Source: Bacteroidota bacterium (GTDB lineage: Bacteria; Bacteroidota; Bacteroidia; Bacteroidales; Rikenellaceae). Taken from it: 19,861 nt of DNA. Of this stretch, positions 1 through 9,160 are shown in pieces. Each line of letters starts with the position of its first letter. The stretch's first letter is position 1. A model generated the notes under the pieces. That model made no database searches, was not told where the DNA came from, and was given only the letters and a program-made list of their open reading frames with translations. The DNA lies in the NCBI GenBank assembly GCA_023443765.1, contig JAEZTA010000161.1:1-19861 (forward strand), written 5' to 3'. Both the position numbers and the translations under genes were made by a program.

Positions 1-84
1 GCCGGGAAGGACGCGGATGTCATTCTTTTCGACGACGACATAACCATAAAGGCCGTTTTTGTCGAAGGCCGTCGGGTAAAGTGA
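1..84 (+). CDS. nagA: C-terminal end of an amidohydrolase, probably N-acetylglucosamine-6-phosphate deacetylase (5' end outside window)
   Basis: An open frame enters from the left edge and ends at TGA 82-84, giving 27 residues that start AGKDADVILFDDDITIK. The pattern GKDADVILFD followed by a short strand and a final V-x-G-R-x-V is the usual last beta-strand pair of the NagA branch of the amidohydrolase superfamily, which hydrolyses GlcNAc-6-phosphate to glucosamine-6-phosphate and acetate in the cytoplasm. No catalytic residue lies in the visible part, so another amidohydrolase of the same fold cannot be excluded. It is the only plus-strand gene here and runs convergently into the Sus locus; the hairpin at 221-265 probably ends both transcripts. 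Nothing else is visible in 85-220. Confidence 0.6.
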   Translation, partial: AGKDADVILFDDDITIKAVFVEGRRVK

Positions 85-220
85 GATGTCGGATGAGTCC
101 GGTCGTTTTATCTTGCAAGGTATTGCCCCTTCAGTCGTATATCAGAGGCAGTAGCGCGAATGTTCACAGTTCTGTCTGGTCTGCTGGGCAGAAGTGATAA
201 ATCGGACCTTCGGGGTATAC

Positions 221-265
221 TAAAAGAATAGCCGTTCACCATTGTGGTGAACGGCTGCTCTTTTA
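221..265. terminator. Bidirectional intrinsic terminator between the NagA-like gene and the Sus locus
   Basis: A perfect 11-bp stem (230-240 with 246-256) closes on the 5-base loop ATTGT. After a 2-base internal mismatch it extends by a further 7 bp, TAAAAGA (221-227) with TCTTTTA (259-265). The AT-rich outer arms give a T-rich tail in both directions. It lies 9 bases past the stop codon of the minus-strand BACON gene and 136 bases past the plus-strand stop, as expected for a terminator shared by convergent units. Confidence 0.85.
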
Positions 266-274
266 TGCAATCTA

Positions 275-1774
275 TCAATTGGCCTGGATCAGTTTGAGAT
301 TGTCGAGGAACCAGCGATTGGCAGTAGCCGCAGGCCACTGTGTCTGACGGATCGTGATCTTGGTGTCTTTGGTGATCTTGATTCCGGCGAGCTGCACTTC
401 GGCTTTGATCCATGCGAGTTTCTGACCGCTTACAAAACCTGCTTCGGGGATGTCGAATGTCACTTCGTCACTTCCGTTAGCCACAATGACGATCAGGTTG
501 ACGGGGTCAATCGTACCTGAGCCCTGGCGCATCGGGCACCAGTCGAATGATAGTACGGTATTGGCGCCGGATGGAACGGTTGCGATTTCCGGAAGAATGA
601 TACCGGCCTGATACGATGTTTTACCAAATTTGAGGTAGTTGCTCTGGAGATAGATGCACTCGCCTTCGGTCTTGGTGGTGACGCGCAGGAATTTATAGCC
701 CTTTGCAAGAAGAGCGTCAAGGGCTGAAACACCGTCGACTTTCGGAGTCGGAAGCTGAGGAGCGGTTGCGTTGAGGTCGTCGGTCTCGACAGTCCGACCG
801 GCGTTGCCTGCTACCGACCATGGATCAAGCCATTCGAAATTATCCGAGAAATAGACGGTCTCAACTGCACCTTTATCTTCGATGTCGGTTGCCATGATTC
901 GTTGTACGGGTTCGGACAAACCTGCGAAATAACCCGTGACGGTTACGTTATGGCCGATCAGATTGGAAAGATTCAGGCTGGCGGGCGCATCCACGATGCT
1001 CATCGAATACTTGGTCGCCTTCGGAACGGTGATAATGGTGCCGTTGAAGAAGCCGCTGACCGAGATGTACGCACGCTTGTCGGAGGTGTAGGTGTCGATC
1101 GTCGATGTAATATCCTTCGGTGTCGGGTAGGTCACTGTTCCGCTGGACAGAATCGTCACATTGTCGCAGTCGATTACCGTTGCGAGTTTCTGCGAATCGG
1201 ACGATTTGGTTCCCATGAGCGAGATTTTATCGCCGACAGCGACCTTCGTGTCGTTCGAGACGAAGATATTGTCCGTATTCCCGCTGTCGCTTATGATGAA
1301 CCCTTTGGTCGTCATTGCCACGACGATCGCCGACGGCACGGAAATAACCGTCTCATCCGCCAAAGCGGCAAGTTCGCCCGGGGTGTACTCCTTTACATCC
1401 CGGTATTTGTCTCCGTCCTGGGTGATGAGCACCTCTGCACGGCTTGCGAGAGTCCGCCCCTTGAAGACAAGGGTCTGTTTGCGGGGATTGTCCTCTGCTC
1501 CGCCGCGCATGTTGTCGGTCACCGAAATCGTCACATCCGTTACGCCGGTTCCCGATGTGGGTGTGACTGTCACCCAGTCGGGGACTTCCGTCACCCAGTC
1601 GGCATCGGCATAGATCGTGATGATCTTTTCCGACGCTCCTTCCGCTTCGAAATTCAATGAGCTGGCACTCGCCAGAACAGCTTCGGAAAGGTGGTCCTCA
1701 TCCTTGTCGCAGCTCCAGAAAGAGCATAGCGCCGCAATGAGGATCGGGGCTGTCATATATTTTACAAATCTCAT
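275..1774 (-). CDS. BACON-domain surface lipoprotein of the Sus locus
   Basis: This 499-residue protein begins with a lipoprotein signal whose lipobox cysteine is C22, followed by acidic residues (DKDED), the sort of sequence that sends Bacteroidetes lipoproteins to the cell surface. Residues about 36-119 form a BACON domain (typical W-V-T-V-P-x-S-G core and closing VLITQDG). Residues about 127-298 look like two OB-fold-like beta domains. About 306-499 resemble a beta-sandwich ending WFLDNLKL, as in carbohydrate-binding or choice-of-anchor modules. No catalytic motif is visible. It is the last gene of the locus, 27 bases after susD, where accessory surface glycan- or mucin-binding proteins usually sit, so binding the SusCD ligand at the surface is the inferred role. 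The ligand is unknown. Confidence 0.85.
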   Translation of the reverse strand: MRFVKYMTAPILIAALCSFWSCDKDEDHLSEAVLASASSLNFEAEGASEKIITIYADADWVTEVPDWVTVTPTSGTGVTDVTISVTDNMRGGAEDNPRKQTLVFKGRTLASRAEVLITQDGDKYRDVKEYTPGELAALADETVISVPSAIVVAMTTKGFIISDSGNTDNIFVSNDTKVAVGDKISLMGTKSSDSQKLATVIDCDNVTILSSGTVTYPTPKDITSTIDTYTSDKRAYISVSGFFNGTIITVPKATKYSMSIVDAPASLNLSNLIGHNVTVTGYFAGLSEPVQRIMATDIEDKGAVETVYFSDNFEWLDPWSVAGNAGRTVETDDLNATAPQLPTPKVDGVSALDALLAKGYKFLRVTTKTEGECIYLQSNYLKFGKTSYQAGIILPEIATVPSGANTVLSFDWCPMRQGSGTIDPVNLIVIVANGSDEVTFDIPEAGFVSGQKLAWIKAEVQLAGIKITKDTKITIRQTQWPAATANRWFLDNLKLIQAN

Positions 1775-1801
1775 AATCGTGTTTTTTAGTTTTTTTACAA
1801 C

Positions 1802-3598
1802 TTAATTGCTGAGGCCGTCGTTCCACCCCGGGTTCTGTGTGAGGTTCGGGTTGAGTTCGCGTTCGGTGCTGGGAATCGGATAGAGGTAATCTCTTCCTTC
1901 GTTGAATTTGGTCCGTTCTACCGTTTTGTGGTAGAACATGTAACCCTTGTTGCTCTTATCTCCTGTGAGGAAAATGTCCTTGTTCAGTTCGTAAACCTGG
2001 ACGCCTTCGCCTGCACTGGGTTTGGGCGTTCCCTGGGCATAGAGAATCACATCGGCTTTTCCGTCGCCCGTGAGATCGTATTGGCCGGGACCGTCGAAAT
2101 ACATGCCCGTGATAGGCTGGTCGATGCAGTAACCGGCTTTCCAGCGCATCAGGTCGTTGTACCGGAAGCCTTCCTCCAGCAATTCGATGGCGCGCTCACG
2201 GCGGATTTCGAGAATCACGCCTTTGTTGGCTCCGGTCACATTGGGATAGCCGTATTCTTCGGACGAAAGATACCAGTCGGGATTCTTATTGGCATCTGCC
2301 ATGTCGAGGTTCGGCATGCCCGCCCGGCTCCGGATTTCGTTGATGGAGATGTCCAGGTCATTCTGCGTGAGCTCGTCCGCCTCGGCCCTCGCTTCGGCGT
2401 AGTTGAGCAAAACTTCGGTGTAGCGGAACACCGGCATGTCGCAGGTGCTCTTGTCCCCGCGGTCACCCTCGGGCGGACGGGCCTGAACGAATTTGACGAG
2501 TTGGTAACCCGTGTTGGCAACGCTGATGTCGGGCGCTTCGACCGTGGTCGATCCGATGCGCTTATATCCCGGGGTGCGGATGCTCTGAGCCATACGCGGA
2601 TCGCGGTTCTTTGTCTCTTCGAGGAACATCATTTCCTGCCAGCCGGGCTGGTCGGTGAATCTCTTGCCATCCTTCATCAGGTAGCTGCTGACGAACTTGC
2701 GGGTCAATCCCGGACGGCCCTGGGTCACCATAACAGCATAACCCGTAGCATTGTGGAAAATCTGGAGCCCGGCGTCGTTCTTGATGGCCAGCATATACTC
2801 GTCCGGATCGGCATCTTCCTTGGCGAACAACGTTACATAATCCGTCTCAGGTTTCCCTGTTTTGAAGAGTTTGTAGGGGCTTTCATCTATAATCTGCCTG
2901 GCTGTCTTTGCTGCCAAATCGAGATAGAATTTGTAGTCGTGTCCTTCGAGGTTGATCCCGTGGTATTTGCGGTAGGTTCCTTCGTAGAGGCAGAACCGCG
3001 CTTTCAGTGCCAGGGCCGTCCATTTGTTGACGCGGTAGGGCGTCTTCTCCTCGGTCAGGCCGCCGCTGTTGACGGCGTCGTCAATATCCTTGATCATGTT
3101 GGTTATGATCAGTTCGCGTGAATCACGCGGTTTGTAGAGCTCGGGATCCGCCGAACCGAGTTCCTTGTCGTACCAGGGTACGTCGCCGAACCGCTTCAGC
3201 TTCTCGAAATAGAAGAAAGCGCGGAAGAAACGCGTGATGGCGCTGTACTTGATCAGAGCGGCTTCATCCTGGCAATATTCCGAAGCCATAGTCAGCAGGG
3301 TGTTCATGCGGCGCAGGTCTGTCCACGACCAACCGCCGCCCGTAGAGGGAACCGTACGCTTGTTGCCTCCGATCATTTCGTTGGAGAGGTTGTACTGGAT
3401 GAGCTGGTCGCTCTGTTGCGTGAAAGGCTCTTTGGCCAGCATGTTGTTGTAGAACGGGTTGCTGAACAATTCGAGGGAAGTTGCATCTTTGAAATAGTCG
3501 TACTGCGAAATTTTGTCCAGCGGCTCCTTGTCGAGCAGGTCGTTGCACGCGCTCAGACCGGTCGTCAAGGCAAGGGCCAATATGATTAATCGTTTCAT
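1802..3598 (-). CDS. susD: SusD/RagB-family outer-membrane nutrient-binding lipoprotein
   Basis: The protein has 598 residues with a lipoprotein signal (C18 after LTTGLSA). The opening N-D-L-L-D-K-E-P-L-D-x-I-S and the final PIPSTERELNPNLTQNPGW are signatures of the SusD/RagB family, and the length is normal. SusD proteins are helical TPR-like surface lipoproteins that sit as a lid on their SusC partner and capture the oligosaccharide or peptide ligand for import. susC is immediately upstream with 21 bases between, so the two are co-transcribed and very probably form one complex. The symbol denotes the family, not starch specificity; the ligand cannot be read from the sequence. The ATG at 3598 is supported by the signal peptide directly behind it. 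Confidence 0.95.
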   Translation of the reverse strand: MKRLIILALALTTGLSACNDLLDKEPLDKISQYDYFKDATSLELFSNPFYNNMLAKEPFTQQSDQLIQYNLSNEMIGGNKRTVPSTGGGWSWTDLRRMNTLLTMASEYCQDEAALIKYSAITRFFRAFFYFEKLKRFGDVPWYDKELGSADPELYKPRDSRELIITNMIKDIDDAVNSGGLTEEKTPYRVNKWTALALKARFCLYEGTYRKYHGINLEGHDYKFYLDLAAKTARQIIDESPYKLFKTGKPETDYVTLFAKEDADPDEYMLAIKNDAGLQIFHNATGYAVMVTQGRPGLTRKFVSSYLMKDGKRFTDQPGWQEMMFLEETKNRDPRMAQSIRTPGYKRIGSTTVEAPDISVANTGYQLVKFVQARPPEGDRGDKSTCDMPVFRYTEVLLNYAEARAEADELTQNDLDISINEIRSRAGMPNLDMADANKNPDWYLSSEEYGYPNVTGANKGVILEIRRERAIELLEEGFRYNDLMRWKAGYCIDQPITGMYFDGPGQYDLTGDGKADVILYAQGTPKPSAGEGVQVYELNKDIFLTGDKSNKGYMFYHKTVERTKFNEGRDYLYPIPSTERELNPNLTQNPGWNDGLSN

Positions 3599-3619
3599 CG
3601 TGATCGTAGCTTTATAAGG

Positions 3620-6600
3620 TTAGAACGTGACATCGATACCGAACATGAATGTCCTGGGCCACGGATAATGGGCGTAGTTGTAAGCGTCGTTATCCCGGCT
3701 GAAAGCTGCCTCGGGGTCGATGTATTTGCTGTTTTTCTTGAGCGGCGACCAGTAGCAGAGGTTTTCGCCCGAGAAATAGATGCGGATCTGGTCGATGCCT
3801 GCCTTCCGGGTGATTTTCGTGGGGATGGTGTAGCCTATGGTCAGGTTTTTCAGGCGCAGGTAGCGCAGATTCTGCAGGTAGCGGTCGTTGACCTTGGCCA
3901 GATAGCCGCCCGTCGTCGAATAGGCACGTGCACGCGGGAAATAGGAATCCGGATTGTCCTCTGCCCACACTTTGCCCAGGAAGTCTTTGGGCAGGTACGA
4001 CAGGTAGGGATAGGAATAGCTTCCCCAGAAACCCTGCGCACGTCCGTGGGGATACCAGTAGTGGTTGCCCGTGCCCTGGAAGAAGACCGACGCATCGAAA
4101 CCGCACCAGCGGATCGAGGCATTGATGCCGTACGAGAACGTGGGGCGTTCATTGCCCAGGATCGTTTTGTCGCCCGACTTGCCGACCTTGTTTTCGCCGA
4201 CATCCCAGATATTGTTACCGTCCAGATCGACGAACTTCAGGTCGCCGGCCTGCCAGCCTCCGGTCAGACGGCCGCTGCTGTAATTCAGGTCGACCTTTTT
4301 GGCATAGGCTTGCGCCTCCTCGGTGGTCTTGAAGAATCCGTCCGTCTTGAAGCCCCAGATTTCGCCGATTACCATACCTTCGTAATAAGGCTGGGAGAGC
4401 GATTTGTCGGGGTTATCGTATTTGGTGATGACGCTCTTGTAGTCGCTGATGTTGAATCCCACGCTGTATTCGAATGGCCGGCCGGCGAGTTTGAACTGGT
4501 CGCGCCAGCTGGCGGTGAGCTCATAACCTTTCGTGCGCAGTTCGGCGGCATTCATTTCGGGTGAACTGGCTCCGTAGACGCCCGGCAGGGCGACTCCGGC
4601 TGTCAGCATGTCTTTCGTGTCGCGGATATAAACATCGCCCGTCAGATTGAAGCGGTTGTTGAACATCGCGATGTCGAGACCCAGGTCCCACTGCTGGGCG
4701 GTCTCCCAGGTCAGGTCGGAAGCCACAGGCGCGCCCAGTGATGAGTATTTGCCCATCGTACCGCCTTCGCCGAAAGTGTATCCTGCGAAATTGGAGAGGC
4801 TGACCAGTCGCATGTAGGTGTAGTAGGACGAAACATTCTGGTTACCCAGACTACCGAACGAGGCGCGCAGTTTGAGGTTGTCCATCACCTTTTTTGCATC
4901 TCCGAAGAAAGGCTCTTCCGAAATACGCCATCCGGCCGATGCCGAGGGGAACCAACCCCAGCGGCTGTTCCTCTCAAAACGCGATGTGCCGTCGTAGCGA
5001 CCGCTGACCTCGAAGAGATAACGCCCTTTATAGTCATAGTTGATACGACCGAAGAAGCCCGCCAGGGCGTATTCTTTCTGACCGCCGCCGACGCCGGTTA
5101 TCGTTTGTTGGTCCTTGTTCTGGCCGACGAGACCCAGGTCGTCGAGATCCAGCGATTCGAGGTCCTGTCCCCATGCCGATACGTTCTTGCTGTCCCACGA
5201 TTCGTAGTTGAAACCGACGGTTCCCGACAGGTGGTGATTGCCGAACGTTTCGTCGTAGTTAGCATAGATGTTGGTCGCGTAATAGTTGTACGTTTTAACC
5301 GCTTCGTCGAGCTGATTCATGCCGGCGCCAGTGTCATAGGCGAGCAAAGGCCCGTCGGGGTATTCCCGGTAGTTGAATGCCGAACTCCGGCTCGTATTGC
5401 GGTCCTGGTAGAAGCGGTAGGTGAAATCACCCGTGATGCTCAGCGTTTTGAACGGAGAGATGACCAGCCGGGAGGTATTTGAGAAGTCGCTCCGGCGCTC
5501 GACGTTGCGGTGCGTCCCCTCGTTGAGCAGGATGTGGCGGCCGTTGGCCACCTTGTAGGAGCTGCCGAGGTACGGCGTACCGTAGAGCCACGATCCGTCG
5601 GGGTTCTGCATGGGGAAGCAGGCGAAGGCGTTGCTTGCGCTGTAAGCGACCGTGTTGTCCACGCTGCCGTCTCCCAAGGAACTGTATTTCGACGAGAAGA
5701 ACGACGTGTTGTTGGAGAAGGTCGCCCACTTGTTGATCCGGAAATCGAGTTTTCCGCGCAGGTTATACTTGTTGTAGATGTCGGGGTGTGCACGCTGCAT
5801 ACCGGCCTGACGGTCGTAGGCGCCCGAAACGAGATAGGTGATGTCCTTTGTGCCTCCGCTGAGCGATATGCTGTGCTGCTGCACGGGGCGTTTTTCGCGG
5901 AAGAGCATGTCCCACCAGTCGTAGTTGCCGTAGTAAACCCACTGTTTGCGGCCGTTGCGTACCTCCTCGACGACCCACGGGCGATCGGGATGTTCCGTTT
6001 TGTCGTTCACGCGCGCCAGCAACTGCTGCATGTCGCGGTCGTTATAGTTGACGAAATTCTGACCGTTGTCGGCCTGCCAGAACTTGTTGACGGCGTAGAC
6101 CGACCAGTAACCGCGGTTTTCATAGTCGGTCGAAGTCGTAGCCTCTTCCCAGCCGAAACGGCCGCTGTAACGTACCGTTGCCTTGCCGTCCTTGGCCGTT
6201 CCGTTTTTGGTGGTGACCAGAATAACGCCGAACGCGGCGCGCGCACCGTAAACGGCTGCTGCCGAGGCATCCTTGATGACCGAAATCGACTCGACATCGT
6301 TGGGGTTGATGCGGTTCAGATCGCCCTCGGCTCCGTCGATCAGCACGAGCGGGTTGGCGGAGTTGATCGAGTTTACGCCGCGGATGTTGATCGAGGGCGT
6401 GCTGCCGGGCTTACCGCCGGAGGTGGTGATGTTCAGACCAGCCACGGAACCCTGCAACATGTTGCCCAGCGAGTGGGCAACGCGGTTTTCGAGTTCCTTG
6501 CTGCCCACGGTCGCGACGGCGCCTGTAAGGTTGACCTTTTTCTGGGTGCCGTAACCGATGACAACCGCCTCTTCGAGTTGGATGGCGTCTTCCTGCAGAT

Positions 6601-6892
6601 AGATCGTGACCTCGTTTTTGGATTGTGGAACTGTCACCTTTTGCGTAAGATAGCCCAGGGACGATGCGGTCAGGACAACCTCCTTCAACGGAACCTGAAT
6701 GGAGAAACTGCCGTTTTCAGAGGTTGTAACGCCCTTGGTCGTACCTTCGATCAGAATGGCTACACCTACAAGAGGTTGTTGATTGGCATCGAGGACTTTG
6801 CCGGATACCACTCTGTTCTGGGCTGAAAGGGCTGTTATTCCCCCTCCCAATACCAGGAGCAGAGATAGGACCAATAGTCTAAATGCTCTCAT
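3620..6892 (-). CDS. susC: SusC/RagA-family TonB-dependent outer-membrane transporter
   Basis: The 1090-residue product is typical in length for a SusC transporter. A signal peptide ends at about A24-Q25 (TALSAQ). A carboxypeptidase-regulatory-like beta domain spans about 27-101. The TonB-box/SusC segment LEEAVVIGYGTQKK (about 106-119) leads into the plug with LVLIDGAEGD and the hallmark VESISVIKDASAAAVYGARA. The rest is the 22-strand barrel, ending in an aromatic-rich strand with a terminal Phe (GIDVTF). The protein imports ligands handed over by SusD, using TonB and proton-motive force. No FecR/anti-sigma N-terminal extension is present, so it is a plain SusC rather than a transducing type. 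It lies between the phosphoesterase gene (55 bases upstream) and susD (21 bases downstream), so one transcript is likely. Confidence 0.96.
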   Translation of the reverse strand: MRAFRLLVLSLLLVLGGGITALSAQNRVVSGKVLDANQQPLVGVAILIEGTTKGVTTSENGSFSIQVPLKEVVLTASSLGYLTQKVTVPQSKNEVTIYLQEDAIQLEEAVVIGYGTQKKVNLTGAVATVGSKELENRVAHSLGNMLQGSVAGLNITTSGGKPGSTPSINIRGVNSINSANPLVLIDGAEGDLNRINPNDVESISVIKDASAAAVYGARAAFGVILVTTKNGTAKDGKATVRYSGRFGWEEATTSTDYENRGYWSVYAVNKFWQADNGQNFVNYNDRDMQQLLARVNDKTEHPDRPWVVEEVRNGRKQWVYYGNYDWWDMLFREKRPVQQHSISLSGGTKDITYLVSGAYDRQAGMQRAHPDIYNKYNLRGKLDFRINKWATFSNNTSFFSSKYSSLGDGSVDNTVAYSASNAFACFPMQNPDGSWLYGTPYLGSSYKVANGRHILLNEGTHRNVERRSDFSNTSRLVISPFKTLSITGDFTYRFYQDRNTSRSSAFNYREYPDGPLLAYDTGAGMNQLDEAVKTYNYYATNIYANYDETFGNHHLSGTVGFNYESWDSKNVSAWGQDLESLDLDDLGLVGQNKDQQTITGVGGGQKEYALAGFFGRINYDYKGRYLFEVSGRYDGTSRFERNSRWGWFPSASAGWRISEEPFFGDAKKVMDNLKLRASFGSLGNQNVSSYYTYMRLVSLSNFAGYTFGEGGTMGKYSSLGAPVASDLTWETAQQWDLGLDIAMFNNRFNLTGDVYIRDTKDMLTAGVALPGVYGASSPEMNAAELRTKGYELTASWRDQFKLAGRPFEYSVGFNISDYKSVITKYDNPDKSLSQPYYEGMVIGEIWGFKTDGFFKTTEEAQAYAKKVDLNYSSGRLTGGWQAGDLKFVDLDGNNIWDVGENKVGKSGDKTILGNERPTFSYGINASIRWCGFDASVFFQGTGNHYWYPHGRAQGFWGSYSYPYLSYLPKDFLGKVWAEDNPDSYFPRARAYSTTGGYLAKVNDRYLQNLRYLRLKNLTIGYTIPTKITRKAGIDQIRIYFSGENLCYWSPLKKNSKYIDPEAAFSRDNDAYNYAHYPWPRTFMFGIDVTF

Positions 6893-6947
6893 AAGGATTG
6901 TGTTTGATGGTTAGTAAAAATAGTAAGGTTGATGGTGTTACTTCATG

Positions 6948-8918
6948 TCATTTGCGTTTGTATGCGTCCGTCGAAAATGCCTTCGGCCGCTGCATGTTTT
7001 CGGTCCAGGTATTTCCGAACTCGTCCTTGACGGTAATCGTCAGGTCGGTGTCGGCATCCTTTACCTTTACTTTGAAGAAGTGGGTGAATGACTCGGTGAT
7101 GAACGACGGGATCGAGGAGATGCTTGCATTGTTGAATCGCGGTACGGACAACGCTGCAATATGAAGCGGATCATAGGCCCAGACTGCCGTGGGAGTCAGG
7201 TTTGTATTGTTTTCATCGACGACGCTGAGCGTCCAGTCTGCATTCCAGTTCCAGATATTGATCAGTACCTCGTTGTTCGTGTTCTTCGGGTAGGCATTGA
7301 CGTATTTTTTGTACGCATTCTGGACGGCGGCAGGTGCGCTCGACGGCATCAGCGGAACGTCGGCCATCGAGAAATTCACGTTATTTAGGTCGTAGCTGCG
7401 GAACTGGTAATCCTCGGGCCATCCGGTCGATTTGTAGAGCCATTTGAAATCGGTTCCCGATACATCCCAGACAGCGTATCCTCCCGGGGTTCCGTCGAGG
7501 CTGATGTGCACTCCCGGCGTAAGATGTCCGGACCACCACCATGAAGCGCATATCGAACCGGAGTTGTGTTCGTAGAAATCGCGGTTACCCACGATGGAGG
7601 CTTTGGGCGTCACGTTGAAGATCATGTGCGTATGGCCCGTCACAAAATGAACCTTGTAGCCGTCCAGAATGTTGAACAGGCTCGTGGTATTGGCCGTGTC
7701 ATGGTCGATCTTGAATCCGGTGCCCGAAGGGTAGAAAACCTGCGCGTGCATCACGACGACCAGGGGCGTCGTCTTGTCTACGTACGACAGGTCTTTGGCA
7801 AGCCAGTTTAACTGCTCCTGGGAGATGCGCTTCGAGTAATTGCGGGAATTGGTTCCATCGTAATTGCTGCAGTCGATGTCGTCCAGAACGACGTAATGAA
7901 CCTTGCCGATGTTGAAGGAATAGTAGGTCGGGGCGATATTTGCCACATACTTGACGGCAGCCGTGTAATCCGATGTGGTCATGAAATCGTTGTCATGGTT
8001 GCCCATGGTGTGGAATATCTGCAGATTTTTGACCTGCTTGTTGATGGCACTCAGGTATTGGGGAAAATAATAGTTGTTCGAGTACCAGTAGAGGTCCCAC
8101 GTCATGTCGCCGAGGGTGATTCCATACATCCTGGTTCCCTGATGGCCGGCCATGTAGGCGTTCAGGTCGGTGGTGAATTCGGTGAACTGACGGCTGTCGT
8201 TCGTCCGGTTGGCGAGATGCATATCGCCGAGCATGAAGACCTTGTATGTGTCCTGCCCGGTTACTTTCGTAAGCTTGAAATCAACCCGTTCAACGACATT
8301 GGCGGCGCTTTTCAACGTATAATTGAACTGGGGAAGCACCCCGTCGGCAGGGGCTTCGTAACCGCTCGGGACGGAGATGAAGACGTTGCCCCATTTCTTG
8401 GCGGATTTGAGTTGATAGATGCCGTCTTCGTTCGTGGCGGTTACCTCGACACCGTCGGACACCACGACATTCGGCACGCCAACTCCGGCCGACGAAACGA
8501 TTCCGTAGATCGTAGTGCCTGCATCGGGTTTAAAACCTATGTCTTCAACGATGTTTATGTAGATTCTTCCGAATGACTTTTTGCGTGTGTCCCTCTTGAC
8601 GGAGACTTTGTAGTAACCCGTTTCACACCCATTGGCCAGGCGTACGGTGAAACTTGCGGAAGAAGTGGTAATGATGGAACAGACGTAGGAAACGCCTGTG
8701 TCCGACTCAAGAATGAATGAATCTGTGGTTAGTGGCGATTTCCCCCCCCCCACGGCGAACGTGCACTCTCCGCCCTTAGTAACGTCTACCGATCCCGGGA
8801 CTGTAAACTGCACGTCGAAATTATCTGCAGGGGCCTCTTTGTCGTCGCTGCCGCCGCAGGCGAAAAATTGAGAAACGGCGATGAGTCCCAATAGCAGATA
8901 TTTTAGTACGTTTTTCAT
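6948..8918 (-). CDS. Calcineurin-like metallophosphoesterase, surface lipoprotein
   Basis: The 656-residue protein has a lipoprotein signal with C21 (QFFA-CGGSDDKE). An N-terminal beta region (about 33-125) and a small CarboxypepD/MetallophosN-like domain (about 135-215) precede the catalytic domain. That domain shows all calcineurin-type metal motifs: GDMH (D232, H234), GDMT (D271), GNHD (N307, H308), VMHAQ (H391) and GHTH (H429, H431). The last 150 residues match the beta-rich MetallophosC extension common in Bacteroidetes enzymes of this class. The predicted activity is a dinuclear-metal phosphomono- or diesterase on the cell surface or in the periplasm. It is the first gene of the susC-susD-BACON unit, and the promoter at 9161-9191 lies upstream. 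A run of ten G (8742-8751) inside codons 56-59 is unusual and may allow frame slippage. Substrate unknown. Confidence 0.92.
   Translation of the reverse strand: MKNVLKYLLLGLIAVSQFFACGGSDDKEAPADNFDVQFTVPGSVDVTKGGECTFAVGGGKSPLTTDSFILESDTGVSYVCSIITTSSASFTVRLANGCETGYYKVSVKRDTRKKSFGRIYINIVEDIGFKPDAGTTIYGIVSSAGVGVPNVVVSDGVEVTATNEDGIYQLKSAKKWGNVFISVPSGYEAPADGVLPQFNYTLKSAANVVERVDFKLTKVTGQDTYKVFMLGDMHLANRTNDSRQFTEFTTDLNAYMAGHQGTRMYGITLGDMTWDLYWYSNNYYFPQYLSAINKQVKNLQIFHTMGNHDNDFMTTSDYTAAVKYVANIAPTYYSFNIGKVHYVVLDDIDCSNYDGTNSRNYSKRISQEQLNWLAKDLSYVDKTTPLVVVMHAQVFYPSGTGFKIDHDTANTTSLFNILDGYKVHFVTGHTHMIFNVTPKASIVGNRDFYEHNSGSICASWWWSGHLTPGVHISLDGTPGGYAVWDVSGTDFKWLYKSTGWPEDYQFRSYDLNNVNFSMADVPLMPSSAPAAVQNAYKKYVNAYPKNTNNEVLINIWNWNADWTLSVVDENNTNLTPTAVWAYDPLHIAALSVPRFNNASISSIPSFITESFTHFFKVKVKDADTDLTITVKDEFGNTWTENMQRPKAFSTDAYKRK
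8742..8751 (-). repeat. Homopolymeric G10 tract inside the phosphoesterase gene
   Basis: The plus strand reads ten consecutive C, so the coding strand carries G10 covering the last base of V56 and codons G57-G59 (GGG GGG GGG). Reading the neighbouring frames directly, loss of one G gives a TAA four codons after the tract, and gain of one G gives a TGA about ten codons after it. Either slip truncates the protein to roughly 60-70 residues, before the catalytic domain. The present length keeps the frame open. Confidence 0.9.
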
Positions 8919-9071
8919 TTCAAGTTGTTGTTTTATAAATTTTTTTATTTGTCTTTACCTCCCGACGGCGATCGTCTGGAAATGGGAAGCACCGGAAACA
9001 AACCATTGGGAACTCCGTTGCGAAGTCCCCGTTTATGGGTATGCTGTCCCTGTCACTCCTTTTATATATAT

Positions 9072-9102
9072 GATAACCATCTGTTTACCGAGGTTATCTC
9101 GG
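9072..9102 (-). promoter_or_regulatory. Two mutually exclusive hairpins in the Sus-locus leader
   Basis: GATAACC (9072-9078) and GGTTATC (9092-9098) form a perfect 7-bp inverted repeat with a 13-base loop. CCGAG (9088-9092) and CTCGG (9098-9102) form a 5-bp stem that reuses bases 9092 and 9098. In the minus-strand transcript only one can fold at a time. This could be a regulatory switch, a regulator-binding palindrome or chance; only the pairing itself is certain. Confidence 0.3.
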
Positions 9103-9160
9103 CCTGAAAAACTTTTCAAATATAACTTGTTTATGTTTCGATTTTGTTTCGATTATATTT

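Noticed and set aside
85..220. Possible small gene or RNA between the NagA-like stop and the terminator
   Set aside because: Only an antisense-type frame without support crosses it, and no stable stem or promoter is visible.
5510..6826. A 438-codon plus-strand open frame opposite susC
   Set aside because: It is antisense to a clear SusC plug and barrel, with composition and lack of motifs as expected of a shadow.
9117..9124. Second -7-like element TATATTTG on the minus strand in the Sus leader
   Set aside because: No TTTG is found about 19-20 bases upstream on the minus strand; the nearest is about 36 bases away. The element at 9161-9168 has a perfectly spaced partner.
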